From an uncultured Victivallales bacterium (GTDB taxonomy: Bacteria > Verrucomicrobiota > Lentisphaeria > Victivallales > UBA1829), in contig CALXRL010000074.1 of NCBI GenBank assembly GCA_944390735.1, positions 1 to 64,000 of the forward strand: 64,000 bases of DNA, written 5' to 3'. Both the position numbers and the translations under genes were made by a program. The notes below the pieces were generated by a model. That model saw nothing but the letters and a program-made list of their open reading frames with translations. It searched no databases and was not told the origin of the DNA. Positions 1-8,096 of this stretch are shown here, piece by piece (within the stretch, counting starts at the first letter, position 1; each line of letters opens with the position of its first letter).

Positions 1-1
1 A

Positions 2-544
2 CTTGACAAGTATTCGACGCAGGCCGGACGGTTGAAGCGCATGGAAATGAGCGCCGCCGGGACCATCGAAACCCTTGAACCGGTGTATATGGGCGCCAGA
101 GAAATGGCTCTGGAGGCCGATCTGAAAATATGCGCAGATTCAATTGGACAGCTCTCGGTAGCGATACTGAGATACTGCGATGAGACCACGGCTGTCCTGC
201 CTGAAATCATATCGAATCATGTCGAAGAAGCAAAACTGCGGCTGAAGCTGGAAGCCCTGCGGGAGCAGGCGCTGAAGGCGGCAGTGCTTGCAAGTCCCGC
301 AAAAACTCCGGAACGGTTTGAACGATGCCGGATCGCAGAACTGAACGCGATGCCGGAACTGGTGATCCTGGCGGCAGGATACCGGGACGGTATCCGGATG
401 GGGCTGATGCTGAAGGCCGGGAAGACAACGTTGAAAGTCGTTGCGATCCGGTCGTTTGTGAGTGCGGCGATCGTCGTGAAGGGCGAGTTCAGAGAACTTG
501 CCGTCGGGATGGAAGCCGTGCCCGCGGGCCGGGAAAAATCGTGA
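2..544 (+). CDS. Unknown protein, 3' end of a gene cut by the window edge
   Basis: The frame is open from base 2 to a stop at 542-544, giving about 180 visible residues. In-frame TTG (32) and ATG (41, 50) codons lack a convincing ribosome binding site, so the gene probably starts before the window. The product is rich in Ala, Leu and Glu and looks largely helical, with no signal peptide or recognisable motif. It is not RpsS, which normally precedes rplV. A terminator-like hairpin follows directly, so it is probably not co-transcribed with the ribosomal genes. I do not recognise the family. Confidence 0.55.
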   Translation, partial: LDKYSTQAGRLKRMEMSAAGTIETLEPVYMGAREMALEADLKICADSIGQLSVAILRYCDETTAVLPEIISNHVEEAKLRLKLEALREQALKAAVLASPAKTPERFERCRIAELNAMPELVILAAGYRDGIRMGLMLKAGKTTLKVVAIRSFVSAAIVVKGEFRELAVGMEAVPAGREKS

Positions 545-550
545 AGGACT

Positions 551-577
551 AAGGATTCGAAAGAGTCTTTAATTTTT
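551..577 (+). terminator. Intrinsic terminator after the first gene
   Basis: Arms AAGGATTC (551-558) and GAGTCTTT (563-570) pair over eight positions, including two G-U pairs, closed by a GAAA tetraloop and followed by the T-rich stretch AATTTTTA. It separates the unknown gene from the ribosomal operon. Confidence 0.6.
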
Positions 578-586
578 AAGTATAAC
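557..586 (+). promoter_or_regulatory. Probable promoter of the rplV operon
   Basis: A TATAAC -10-like hexamer at 581-586 lies 33 bases before the rplV start, just after the terminator hairpin. The -35 is poor (TCGAAA at 557-562). The main support is position: a terminator followed by a new operon. Confidence 0.4.
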
Positions 587-618
587 AACCATTAACAACA
601 AGAAATGAGAGAAGTAGA

Positions 619-954
619 ATGGAAGTTCGGGCGATGACAAAATACGTCCACATATCTCCGCTGAAGGCTTCGGATTTCTCCCGTACGATTCAGGGGAAAT
701 CGGTGGTTGAGGCGCTTGCTATGGTGGAGTTGAGTCCGAGAAAGGCGGCGAGACTTTTCGGCAGAACACTGAAAAGCGCGCTGGCGAACGCCGAAAACAA
801 CTACGAGCTCAAGAGAGAATCCCTCACTGTCAAGGAAGCGGTAGCCAATCCGGGCCCCATGCTGAGAAGATTCCGTCCGAAAGCGCGTGGCATGGCCGGC
901 AGAATCAGAAAACGTACGAGTCACTTCACAGTGGTTCTTACAGACGAGAAATAA
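619..954 (+). CDS. rplV: 50S ribosomal protein L22
   Basis: This 111-residue protein shows the conserved L22 pattern: an N-terminal segment ending in SPRKAARLFGRTL, and the basic beta-hairpin with RRFRPKARGMAGRIRKRTSH near the C-terminus, which lines the exit tunnel and binds 23S rRNA. The ATG at 619 follows GAGAGAAG; an ATG at 634 (MTKYVHIS) is an alternative start. It is the first gene of the ribosomal run here. In most bacteria rpsS and the rest of the S10 operon lie immediately upstream, but not in this window. Confidence 0.95.
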   Translation: MEVRAMTKYVHISPLKASDFSRTIQGKSVVEALAMVELSPRKAARLFGRTLKSALANAENNYELKRESLTVKEAVANPGPMLRRFRPKARGMAGRIRKRTSHFTVVLTDEK

Positions 955-968
955 GAAAGGGTCTGATA

Positions 969-1670
969 GTGGGTCAGAAGGTAAATCCTATTGGGCTGAG
1001 ATTGGCCCTGAACAAGAACTGGAGTTCTCACTGGTTTGCAAGAAAAGACAGCAAGGGGAACTTCGGCGATTGGCTTCATGAAGATCTCAAGATTCGTTCG
1101 TACATCAAAAAGAATTTCAACAATGCCGCGATTTCCAAGATTCTGATTGAACGGTACGGCACCCGCGTCCGTGTGACGATTTATGCGGCGCGTCCGGGCA
1201 TCCTGATCGGCCGCAAAGGCGCGGAACTGGATACGCTCAAGAGCAGCGTCGCGAAACTTCTTGCCGCGAACTGCGAACTGATTCTGGAAGTGGTGGAGAT
1301 CAAGCAGCCGGAAACGAACGCACAGCTGGTTGCCGAAAGCGTTGCACAGCAGCTGGAGCGCCGAATCGGGTTCCGCCGGGCGATGAAGAAAGCGATTCAG
1401 ACCGCGATGGAACTCGGAGTGGAAGGCATCAAGATTCACTGCGCGGGTCGTCTCGGGGGCGCGGAACTTGCCCGTATCGAGCAGTACAAAGAGGGCAGAA
1501 CCCCTCTGCACACATTGAAGGCCCATATTGATTATGGGTTCACCGAAGCCAACACGACCGCAGGAAAGATCGGCGTGAAGGTATGGATTTGTCACAAAGA
1601 GCCAACGGAGGAAATGCAAAATGCCGTTAATGCCAAAAAGAGTAAAGCACAGAAAGGTTCAGCGCGGTAA
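969..1670 (+). CDS. rpsC: 30S ribosomal protein S3
   Basis: The 233-residue product starts with GTG ([12 protein letters not shown], the hallmark S3 N-terminus). It has the KH-type RNA-binding segment with [14 protein letters not shown] at about residues 77-90 and the S3 C-terminal domain ending with a lysine-rich tail. S3 binds 16S rRNA and lines the mRNA entry channel. It sits 14 bases after rplV. Its last 50 bases overlap the start of rplP in another frame, which is unusually long for this junction. Confidence 0.96.
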   Translation: MGQKVNPIGLRLALNKNWSSHWFARKDSKGNFGDWLHEDLKIRSYIKKNFNNAAISKILIERYGTRVRVTIYAARPGILIGRKGAELDTLKSSVAKLLAANCELILEVVEIKQPETNAQLVAESVAQQLERRIGFRRAMKKAIQTAMELGVEGIKIHCAGRLGGAELARIEQYKEGRTPLHTLKAHIDYGFTEANTTAGKIGVKVWICHKEPTEEMQNAVNAKKSKAQKGSAR

Positions 1671-2040
1671 CAACGGGGGTCTTTCGCAGAGATGTAATGA
1701 ACTCGATTTCGGCGAATTCGGACTCCAGACACTCGATCGTGCGTACCTGACCGCGAACCAGATTGAAGCCGCCCGTGTGGCGATTACCCGACACATGAAA
1801 CGCCGCGGCAAAGTGTGGATCAGAGTATTCCCCTACAAGCCGTACACCAAGAAACCGTTGGAAGTGCGTATGGGTAAGGGAAAAGGAAACGTGGAATACT
1901 GGGTTGCACCCATCAAGCCGGGAAGAATGCTCTTTGAGGTGAGTGGATGCACGGAAAACGTTGCGAAGGAAGCGATGAGCCTCGCCGCAGCGAAACTTCC
2001 GATTAAATGCAAATTCATCATGCGTCAGCATGCTGTTTGA
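1621..2040 (+). CDS. rplP: 50S ribosomal protein L16
   Basis: The protein has 139 residues and begins [12 protein letters not shown], then carries GNNGG and the conserved [15 protein letters not shown] and [18 protein letters not shown] segments. L16 organises the tRNA-binding region of the 50S subunit. The start lies inside rpsC (50-base overlap); an internal ATG at 1630 still overlaps by 41 bases. The homologous N-terminus of L16 runs through the overlap, so the overlap appears real and suggests translational coupling with S3. Confidence 0.95.
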   Translation: MPLMPKRVKHRKVQRGNNGGLSQRCNELDFGEFGLQTLDRAYLTANQIEAARVAITRHMKRRGKVWIRVFPYKPYTKKPLEVRMGKGKGNVEYWVAPIKPGRMLFEVSGCTENVAKEAMSLAAAKLPIKCKFIMRQHAV

Positions 2041-2053
2041 CGGAGATTTGCAA

Positions 2054-2254
2054 ATGAAGATGAAAGAAGTCAAAGAACTGACAGCGGAAGAGCTCGAGAA
2101 CAAGATTGCGGAACTTCGCAAAGAGCATTTCACTCTCCGTCAGCAGTCCAAGACGGGAACACTTGAGAAGCCCGCGCAGCTGAAGAACGTTCGCCGGGAC
2201 ATCGCAAGATGTTTGACGGAACAGAAAATCAGGGGCGCTGCTGTGCAGGCCTGA
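2054..2254 (+). CDS. rpmC: 50S ribosomal protein L29
   Basis: This is a 66-residue, two-helix protein with the L29 pattern ELTAEELENKIAELRKEHF and a conserved basic second helix (NVRRDIARCLTEQK). It binds 23S rRNA near the exit tunnel. I chose the ATG at 2054 because CGGAG at 2041-2045 gives it a ribosome binding site. The longer form from 2030 adds residues untypical of L29 and overlaps rplP. Confidence 0.92.
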   Translation: MKMKEVKELTAEELENKIAELRKEHFTLRQQSKTGTLEKPAQLKNVRRDIARCLTEQKIRGAAVQA

Positions 2255-2283
2255 TGAACAGAGAATAAAATAGGAATTGTGCT

Positions 2284-2568
2284 ATGAATGAAGAGAACAG
2301 CAGCGCGCCGCAGGTAGAACGCGGTAACCGCAAGCACAGAGTCGGCATCGTGGTCAGCGACGTGCAGAACAAGACCATTGTTGTCGAAGTTCAGCGCAGA
2401 GCGGCGCACAAGAAATACAAGAAGGTCGTAAAAGTCCGTACGCGCTATGCCGTGCACGACGAGACGAATCAGGCGAAAGTCGGCGACACGGTCAGAATCG
2501 GTGAAACCAGGCCCATGAGCAAACTGAAGCGTTGGCGCCTTGAGGAAATAATCAGCCACGCTGAATAA
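2284..2568 (+). CDS. rpsQ: 30S ribosomal protein S17
   Basis: The product has 94 residues with an OB-fold core: [20 protein letters not shown], then the conserved [11 protein letters not shown] and [19 protein letters not shown] signatures. S17 binds the 5' domain of 16S rRNA. The N-terminal 15 residues are an acidic extension not found in E. coli S17. It follows rpmC by 29 bases with an AGGA site upstream. Confidence 0.95.
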   Translation: MNEENSSAPQVERGNRKHRVGIVVSDVQNKTIVVEVQRRAAHKKYKKVVKVRTRYAVHDETNQAKVGDTVRIGETRPMSKLKRWRLEEIISHAE

Positions 2569-2591
2569 GCGCGGTTCGGGAGATTACTGCA

Positions 2592-2957
2592 ATGGTCCAG
2601 ATGCAATCAAATATGGAAGTTGCCGACAACTCCGGCGCGAAGAGAATCACGGTGATTACGATTCTCGGACAGAAGCGTCGTTTTGCGAAAGTCGGTGACA
2701 TTGTCACGGCCTCCGTGAAGGAAGCGATTCCGGGCGGCGGCGTGAAGAAGGGCGATGTCGTGAAGGCTGTGATCGTGAGAACAGCCGCGAAGATTCGCCG
2801 CGCGGATGGTTCCTATCTTCGGTTTGACGCGAATGCGGCGGTCGTCATCGACGATCAGAAGAATCCGAAGGGGACCCGTATTTTCGGCCCTGTCGCACGT
2901 GAACTGCGCGACAAGAACTTCATGAAAATCATTTCGCTTGCTCCGGAGGTGCTTTGA
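2592..2957 (+). CDS. rplN: 50S ribosomal protein L14
   Basis: The 121-residue product is full length for L14. It begins [18 protein letters not shown] and contains the family signature around [20 protein letters not shown] and the C-terminal [18 protein letters not shown]. It binds 23S rRNA and contacts L19 at the subunit interface. Its TGA stop overlaps the ATG of rplX by one base. Confidence 0.97.
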   Translation: MVQMQSNMEVADNSGAKRITVITILGQKRRFAKVGDIVTASVKEAIPGGGVKKGDVVKAVIVRTAAKIRRADGSYLRFDANAAVVIDDQKNPKGTRIFGPVARELRDKNFMKIISLAPEVL

Positions 2958-3229
2958 TGTTTTCTGAGAAATGCGCGAAATCGTATCACGTCAAAAAAGG
3001 CGATGTGGTAGAGGTGCTGAGCGGCGTATGGAAAAAAGAGACCGGTAAAATCACAGCCGTCATCAAGAAGACGGACCGTGTTGTTCTTGAGATCCAGAGC
3101 GTTGCGGCGGACAAGCTTGCCGAACGCGTGGGGAAAAAGACGATCAAGAAATCCCAGACGAACTCGAAGGGCGGTCTTGTGGACAGATCTGTTTCGGTCC
3201 ATGTTTCAAACGTCAGGAAGAAAGACTGA
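2957..3229 (+). CDS. rplX: 50S ribosomal protein L24
   Basis: This is a 90-residue protein with the KOW motif (KKGDVVEVLSGVWKKETGKI at residues about 13-32) that L24 uses to start 50S assembly. The ATG at 2957 is preceded by GGAGGT at 2944-2949 and overlaps the rplN stop by one base, indicating tight coupling. It is slightly shorter than the usual 100-110 residues but ends with the typical basic tail. Confidence 0.93.
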   Translation: MFSEKCAKSYHVKKGDVVEVLSGVWKKETGKITAVIKKTDRVVLEIQSVAADKLAERVGKKTIKKSQTNSKGGLVDRSVSVHVSNVRKKD

Positions 3230-3250
3230 GAATCGATCGGAGAATAAACT

Positions 3251-3787
3251 ATGCCTGACATGAAGAAAAAATACAATGAGGAAGTGGTACCGGCTCTCAA
3301 GGAGAAGCTCGGCATCACCAATATTATGCGGGTTCCGAAGCTCCAGAAGATCGTTCTGAGCATTGGAATCAGCTCGAAGATGGAAAAGGATGCGCTTGGG
3401 GAAGCCCGCAATCATCTGACGGCTCTTGCCGGTCAGGCCCCGGTGGTCTGCAAGGCGAAAAAGAACGTTGCGGGATTCAAACTGCGCGTCGGGATGCCGG
3501 TCGGTCTGATGGTGACGCTCCGCGGGAAGAAGATGTATGATTTCCTTGACCGGTTTGTGCACAACGCACTTCCCCGCGTCAGAGACTTCCGCGGCGTTCC
3601 GAACAAGGGATTTGACGGAGTCGGGAACTACAACCTCGGCGTGCCCGATGTCTCGATTTTCACGGAAGTCGATCTGGAAAAGATCAAATATCCCCTGGGA
3701 TTGAACTTAACAATGGTGACCAGCGCGCCGAACGACGCGGAAGCGAAAGAACTGCTCGCGATGCTGGAAGTCCCGTTTGCGCACTGA
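3251..3787 (+). CDS. rplE: 50S ribosomal protein L5
   Basis: This 178-residue protein is the usual size for L5. Signatures are the N-terminal YNEEVVPALKEKLG, the central RGKKMYDFLDRFVHNALPRV and the RDFRGVPNKGFDGVGNYNLG segment. L5 forms the central protuberance with 5S rRNA and contacts P-site tRNA. It has a GGAG site and sits between rplX and rpsN as in the standard spc order. Confidence 0.97.
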   Translation: MPDMKKKYNEEVVPALKEKLGITNIMRVPKLQKIVLSIGISSKMEKDALGEARNHLTALAGQAPVVCKAKKNVAGFKLRVGMPVGLMVTLRGKKMYDFLDRFVHNALPRVRDFRGVPNKGFDGVGNYNLGVPDVSIFTEVDLEKIKYPLGLNLTMVTSAPNDAEAKELLAMLEVPFAH

Positions 3788-3801
3788 GAGGAGAATAGAA
3801 C

Positions 3802-3987
3802 ATGGCCAGAAAAAGTCTTATAGCCAAGCAGAAGCGCGGAAATAAGTTCCAGGTCCGGAACTACAACCGCTGCCAGGCTTGCGGCAGACCTCGCGCATAC
3901 ATCCGCAAATTCAAACTTTGCCGTATCTGCTTCAGAGAGATGGCCCTGAACGGCCAGATCCCTGGCATTGTGAAGGCAAGCTGGTGA
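3802..3987 (+). CDS. rpsN: 30S ribosomal protein S14, zinc-ribbon type
   Basis: The product is short (61 residues), matching the type Z form of S14. It carries a zinc ribbon of two Cys pairs, CQAC (residues 24-27) and CRIC (40-43), and ends with the conserved [11 protein letters not shown]. The protein sits in the head of the 30S subunit. The Cys-containing form implies a zinc requirement; no Cys-free paralogue is in the window. Confidence 0.96.
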   Translation: MARKSLIAKQKRGNKFQVRNYNRCQACGRPRAYIRKFKLCRICFREMALNGQIPGIVKASW

Positions 3988-4003
3988 AAGGTGGAATCAG
4001 AAA

Positions 4004-4396
4004 ATGAGTATGCAGGATCCTATATCTGATATGTTGACCCGTCTGCGTAACGGCGGAATGTCGATGCAGAAGGAAGTTTCCATGCCCGCGTCGAAGATGA
4101 AATCCGCGATCGCCAAGGTTCTCCTTGACGAAGGATACATCGCCGGCTACCGCGTGGAAGGGGATGTCAAGAAAACGTTGACAATCGAAATGAAATATCA
4201 TATGCGTCGTCCGGTAATCGAAGGTCTGGAAAGAGTAAGCAAACCTTCCTGCCGTCTCTATTGCGGCTGCAAAGAGATTCCGCGCGTCAAGGATGGACTC
4301 GGAATTGCCATTCTGTCCTCGCCGAAAGGCATCCTCAGCGGAAAAGATGCACAGAAACAGAATGTCGGCGGAGAAGTTCTCTGCTACGTCTGGTGA
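4004..4396 (+). CDS. rpsH: 30S ribosomal protein S8
   Basis: The protein has 130 residues, as usual for S8. It begins MSMQDPISDMLTRLRNG and ends with the conserved GLGIAILSSPKGILSGKDA and GGEVLCYVW segments. S8 binds the central domain of 16S rRNA and, in E. coli, represses spc operon translation. An AGGTGGA site precedes the ATG. Place and spacing follow the standard spc operon. Confidence 0.97.
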   Translation: MSMQDPISDMLTRLRNGGMSMQKEVSMPASKMKSAIAKVLLDEGYIAGYRVEGDVKKTLTIEMKYHMRRPVIEGLERVSKPSCRLYCGCKEIPRVKDGLGIAILSSPKGILSGKDAQKQNVGGEVLCYVW

Positions 4397-4414
4397 TGAA
4401 ACGAGGGATTGAAG

Positions 4415-4951
4415 ATGTCTAGAATCGGAAACAAGCCGGTCGCAATCACACCGGACGTTAAAGTGGCGGTCGCAGACGGCGTCGTGACAGTGGAAGGCAA
4501 GCTGGGCAAGCTCAGCTTCACGCTTCCTCCTCACGTCGGAGCGACGGTGGAAGGCTCTGAAGTTCATGTCAAATGCCTCGACGAGGCGGACGGAGCAAGT
4601 GCTCTTCACGGACTTTCGAGAAGTCTGATCAACAACATGGTTATTGGAGTCTCCCAGGGCTATCGCAAGGAGCTTCAGATTGTGGGCGTCGGCTACAAGG
4701 CGACGCTTGCGGGCAAGAAGCTCACGCTCAATCTCGGATATTCCCATCCGATCGAGTACATGGTTCCCGACGGAGTGAAAGTCACGGTTACGGATGGTGT
4801 GAAAGTCCTGGTCGAAGGGACCGATAAGCAGCTTGTCGGCGAAGTCGCCGCCCGCATCCGGCGCTACAAGAAGCCCGAACCCTACAAGGGCAAAGGCGTC
4901 AGATACTCCGACGAGCATGTGGTTATCAAGCCCGGTAAGACCAACGCGTAA
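4415..4951 (+). CDS. rplF: 50S ribosomal protein L6
   Basis: The product has 178 residues starting [11 protein letters not shown], the usual L6 N-terminus. It contains two repeated beta-alpha domains and the C-terminal signature [18 protein letters not shown]6 lies near the sarcin-ricin loop where elongation factors bind. The ATG at 4415 is preferred over the TTG at 4409 because of homology and the GAGGGA site just upstream. Confidence 0.96.
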   Translation: MSRIGNKPVAITPDVKVAVADGVVTVEGKLGKLSFTLPPHVGATVEGSEVHVKCLDEADGASALHGLSRSLINNMVIGVSQGYRKELQIVGVGYKATLAGKKLTLNLGYSHPIEYMVPDGVKVTVTDGVKVLVEGTDKQLVGEVAARIRRYKKPEPYKGKGVRYSDEHVVIKPGKTNA

Positions 4952-4965
4952 GGAAAGGGTTTGAA

Positions 4966-5322
4966 ATGAAAACAGCAAAAGAACAGAGAATCAAACGTCA
5001 TATGAGAGTACGCGGCAAGATTGCCGGTACCGCCGCGAGACCCCGTCTCTGCGTCAGCCTGACGGCGAACAATATGTACGTTCAGTTTATCGACGATGAC
5101 GCGGGACGGACGCTTGCCACCGCTTCCACCCTGGGAGCCGATTTCAAGGCCCTGAATTTGAAACGCAACGTGGAAGCCGCTGCCGCACTCGGCAAACTGG
5201 CCGGAGAGAAGGCCGTTGCCATCGGCATCAGCGAGGTTGTCTTCGATAGAAGCGGACACAAATATCACGGCAGGATCAAAGCGGTTGCCGACGCCGCCCG
5301 CGCTGCCGGACTTAAGTTCTAA
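4966..5322 (+). CDS. rplR: 50S ribosomal protein L18
   Basis: This 118-residue protein shows the L18 pattern: basic N-terminus ([18 protein letters not shown]), [20 protein letters not shown], and the C-terminal [20 protein letters not shown]. It binds 5S rRNA with L5. An AGGAAAGGG site precedes the ATG; the spacing to rplF is 14 bases. Confidence 0.96.
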   Translation: MKTAKEQRIKRHMRVRGKIAGTAARPRLCVSLTANNMYVQFIDDDAGRTLATASTLGADFKALNLKRNVEAAAALGKLAGEKAVAIGISEVVFDRSGHKYHGRIKAVADAARAAGLKF

Positions 5323-5333
5323 CGGAGTCTAAC

Positions 5334-5882
5334 ATGACAGTCGAAAAACAGAATATTGAAGAAAAGGCCGTGGAGGAAGTTGATCTTTCTTCTCTCGCTC
5401 CGGCAGCCGCCTCCAATGAAATGGAGGAGGTCGTTCTCAGCATCAACCGTTGCTCGAAGGTTGTCAAGGGCGGCAGAAACTTCTCGTTCGGCGCCCTCGT
5501 GGTCGTCGGAGACAGAAACGGCAAAGTCGGTTACGGATACGGCAAGGCGAACGAAGTTTCCGATGCGATCCGGAAGGCTCAGGATGCCGCGAAAAAGCAT
5601 CTGGTCACCATTCCCCGCTTCGGAACCACCATTCCGCATACTGTGACCGCGAAGTTCAGCGGATCGAAAATTCTTCTCCGACCCGCATCCGCCGGTACCG
5701 GTGTGATCGCCGGCGGCGCCATGCGCGCCGTCCTTGATCTGGCAGGTATCGTTGACGTACTCGGAAAATCTCTCGGTTCCGGCAATCCCGCGAACGTTGT
5801 GAAGGCGACCTTCAAAGCCATCGAACAGATGCGCTCCAAGAGCGACGTCCTGACGAAACGCGGACTTGTCAAAGCCGAATAA
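5334..5882 (+). CDS. rpsE: 30S ribosomal protein S5
   Basis: The protein has 182 residues. An acidic N-terminal extension of about 30 residues precedes the double-stranded RNA-binding-like domain (GGRNFSFGALVVVGDRNGKV, GYGYGKANEV), then the C-terminal domain (LRPASAGTGVIAGGAMRAVL). S5 acts in mRNA unwinding at the entry site and in decoding accuracy. rplO follows directly; the usual rpmD (L30) between them is absent. Confidence 0.97.
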   Translation: MTVEKQNIEEKAVEEVDLSSLAPAAASNEMEEVVLSINRCSKVVKGGRNFSFGALVVVGDRNGKVGYGYGKANEVSDAIRKAQDAAKKHLVTIPRFGTTIPHTVTAKFSGSKILLRPASAGTGVIAGGAMRAVLDLAGIVDVLGKSLGSGNPANVVKATFKAIEQMRSKSDVLTKRGLVKAE

Positions 5883-5898
5883 GGAAGGAAATCTTACC

Positions 5899-6342
5899 AT
5901 GAAACTGCATGAACTTGCTCCGACACCCGGCTCCAAAAAGCGCCGGATGAGAGTCGGAAGAGGAGATGGATCCAACTGGGGCGGAACCGCAGGACGCGGC
6001 CACAAAGGTCAGAAGTCCCGTACCGGCGCCGCAATCCGGCATCACTTCGAAGGCGGCCAGACCCCGACCTTCCGCCGCATTCCGAAGCGCGGCTTCAACA
6101 GCGGCGTCAAGGAGATCTGCAATGTGATCAACGTCTCCACCCTCGCGGAATCCTTCAAGGCCGGCGACGTCGTCGATGACAAGGCCATCCGCATGGCCGG
6201 ACTCATCGGCAAGACCGAGGCTCCCCTGAAGATTCTCGGAAACGGCGAAATCACCATTGCTTTGACCGTCAAAGCGAACAAGTTCTCCGCCGCAGCCAAA
6301 GCGAAAATCGAGGCAGCGGGCGGAACATGTGAAACCGTCTGA
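5899..6342 (+). CDS. rplO: 50S ribosomal protein L15
   Basis: The 147-residue product begins MKLHELAPTPGSKKRRMRVG and carries the glycine- and basic-rich RGHKGQKSRTGAAIRHHFEG region and the C-terminal domain ending in AAGGTCETV. L15 binds 23S rRNA late in assembly. The ATG at 5899 has an AAGGAAGGAA site; upstream in-frame TTG at 5866 is inside rpsE. The stop codon lies within a terminator hairpin. Confidence 0.96.
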   Translation: MKLHELAPTPGSKKRRMRVGRGDGSNWGGTAGRGHKGQKSRTGAAIRHHFEGGQTPTFRRIPKRGFNSGVKEICNVINVSTLAESFKAGDVVDDKAIRMAGLIGKTEAPLKILGNGEITIALTVKANKFSAAAKAKIEAAGGTCETV

Positions 6343-6355
6343 AAAGACGGTTTTT
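6332..6355 (+). terminator. Intrinsic terminator overlapping the rplO stop codon
   Basis: Arms AAACCGTCT (6332-6340) and AGACGGTTT (6345-6353) pair perfectly over nine bases around a GAAA loop and run into five T residues (6351-6355). The rplO TGA (6340-6342) is inside the hairpin. It should stop or attenuate transcription before secY, which usually belongs to the same operon. Confidence 0.85.
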
Positions 6356-6404
6356 CCCGCTTCGTTCTTTATTCATGAGGCAATTGCAAAATACCTCGGA
6401 AGCG

Positions 6405-6464
6405 GAAGCGGTTCTTTGCGCGTGAACGCCCTCAACCGGGCGCTCGCCGCAAAAGACCGTCTTC
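6405..6464 (+). other. Structured leader between the rplO terminator and secY
   Basis: GAAGCGGTTCTTTGCG (6405-6420) pairs, with small bulges, with CGCAAAAGACCGTCTTC (6448-6464). Between them CGCCC (6427-6431) and GGGCG (6438-6442) form an inner hairpin. The element lies about 45 bases before the secY ATG. It could be a cis-regulatory RNA or a processing site. No clear promoter for secY is visible in 6357-6404. Confidence 0.4.
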
Positions 6465-6508
6465 TCCGGATGTTTTGAAATTGGCTCTCTTACAAGGGGA
6501 CAGCCAAG

Positions 6509-7879
6509 ATGTTTTCAGCGTTTGTCAACGCATTCAAAATAAAAGAGCTGAGAAAAAAGATTTTCTTCACAGCCGGCGTGATCGTTCTGTGCAGAATTGC
6601 TGCCAACATCCCGTGCCCGGGTGTGGACACCAAAAATCTTAAAACATACTTTGACAGCTTCGGCGCCGATTCCGCCGCCGGACAGTTCATGGGAATGTTT
6701 GATCTTTTCAGCGGTGGCGCTTTGCAGCAGTTCGCGATTGGCGCCCTCGGTATTATGCCGTACATCTCTGCATCCATCATTATGCAGCTGCTTGTACCGG
6801 TGGTTCCGTCTCTGGAGAAGCTTTCCCGGGAAGGGGAAGTCGGGCGGGGAAGAATCAATCAGTATACTCGTTATCTTACCATTCTGATCTGTATCGTCCA
6901 GGGTGCGATGGCGGCCGTTGCGATGGGCAATCCCAGCAATCTCGGTCTCCCGGCTCCCGATCCCGCGGCGCCGCTGGTGACCAATCCCGGGCTCGGATTC
7001 ATTCTGATGTCCGTCTGTATTCTGACGGCCGGAACGATGATTCTGGTCTGGCTCGGCGAACGCATCACGGAACACGGAATCGGAAACGGCGTCTCGATTA
7101 TCATTACCATCAACATCATCGAGCGTCTTCCGCAGGCTCTGGTCGGACTCTATGAAATGATGGTCAGCGGCGCGACCGCGGGCGGAACCCGTTTCCGTCT
7201 GGTTCATCTGCTGATCCTCTTCATGCTCTTCGTCGCGGTAACGGCTCTCACCGTCATCCTGACGCAGGGGCAGCGCAGAATCCCGATCCAGATGGCGAAG
7301 AAGATCGTCGGCAGCAAGATGACCGGCGGAAGCACCTACATTCCCTTGAAGGTCAACTTCCCGGGCGTTATGCCGATCATTTTCGCAGGGGCAATCCTGA
7401 TCTTCCCGGGAATTCTTCTCCGGGCGATTCCGGTGCCTTCGATTCAGAGAATGGCTGTCTATTTTGGTCATGACACCTATACATACATGGTATGTTATGC
7501 TCTTCTGATCCTGATATTCTCGTATTTCTGGGTCGCCAACATGTTCAATCCGCTTCAGGTTGCCGACAATCTGAAGAAAGAAGGCGCGTATATCCCGGGG
7601 ATCCGTCCCGGAAAGCCCACTTCGGATTTCCTCGACTTCTCGATGACGCGCGTCACGTTTGCAGGCGCTCTGTTCCTGCTGGGGCTTGCCATCATTCCGA
7701 TGCTGCTCTACAAATGGTTCAAGATCCCCTACAATGTGGCCTCCTTCTTCGGCGGAACAAGCCTGTTGATTATCGTTGGTGTCACCATCGACACGCTGAG
7801 CCAGATGGAATCCCATCTTGTCATGCGCAACTATGACGGGTTCCTCAAACGGGGCAGACTGAGAAGCCGAAGAGGCTGA
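6509..7879 (+). CDS. secY: Protein translocase subunit SecY
   Basis: The protein has 456 residues and about ten membrane segments and forms the channel of the Sec translocon in the inner membrane. Family signatures are GALGIMPYISASIIMQLL (around residue 78), WLGERITEHGIGNGVSIII, the cytoplasmic loop QRRIPIQMAKK, and the C-terminal KKEGAYIPGIRPGKPTSDF. Length is full. It sits at its usual place after rplO but behind a terminator and a 166-base spacer. No adk, map or infA follows; a strong terminator ends the block. Confidence 0.97.
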   Translation: MFSAFVNAFKIKELRKKIFFTAGVIVLCRIAANIPCPGVDTKNLKTYFDSFGADSAAGQFMGMFDLFSGGALQQFAIGALGIMPYISASIIMQLLVPVVPSLEKLSREGEVGRGRINQYTRYLTILICIVQGAMAAVAMGNPSNLGLPAPDPAAPLVTNPGLGFILMSVCILTAGTMILVWLGERITEHGIGNGVSIIITINIIERLPQALVGLYEMMVSGATAGGTRFRLVHLLILFMLFVAVTALTVILTQGQRRIPIQMAKKIVGSKMTGGSTYIPLKVNFPGVMPIIFAGAILIFPGILLRAIPVPSIQRMAVYFGHDTYTYMVCYALLILIFSYFWVANMFNPLQVADNLKKEGAYIPGIRPGKPTSDFLDFSMTRVTFAGALFLLGLAIIPMLLYKWFKIPYNVASFFGGTSLLIIVGVTIDTLSQMESHLVMRNYDGFLKRGRLRSRRG

Positions 7880-7901
7880 TTCATTCAGAACCGGTATTTC
7901 C

Positions 7902-7930
7902 AAGCCGTCCGCAGGGACGGCTTTTTTTTT
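7902..7930 (+). terminator. Intrinsic terminator after secY
   Basis: A nine-base perfect stem, AAGCCGTCC (7902-7910) with GGACGGCTT (7915-7923), around GCAG, is followed by T residues to 7930. It closes the ribosomal/secY block. Confidence 0.9.
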
Positions 7931-8042
7931 ACGTTCTTTTCCTCGAATCTTTCGGAAGAACGAGGCGGAATTCGACTCGTAAACTTCGCAAACTTTCGCG
8001 AACTTTTCAACGATCTTTTCACTTGTCGACGCGTTCCTCATA

Positions 8043-8071
8043 TTGACTTTTCCAGGCCCTTAGAGTATAAT
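8043..8071 (+). promoter_or_regulatory. Sigma70-type promoter of module 1
   Basis: TTGACT (8043-8048), a 17-base spacer and TATAAT (8066-8071) form a near-consensus promoter 25 bases before the regulator gene at 8097. The 113 bases between the secY terminator and the -35 hold no gene; I found no clear operator dyad around the start site. Confidence 0.85.
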
Positions 8072-8096
8072 CTCCATAAACGAAGAGAGAGGTGTC

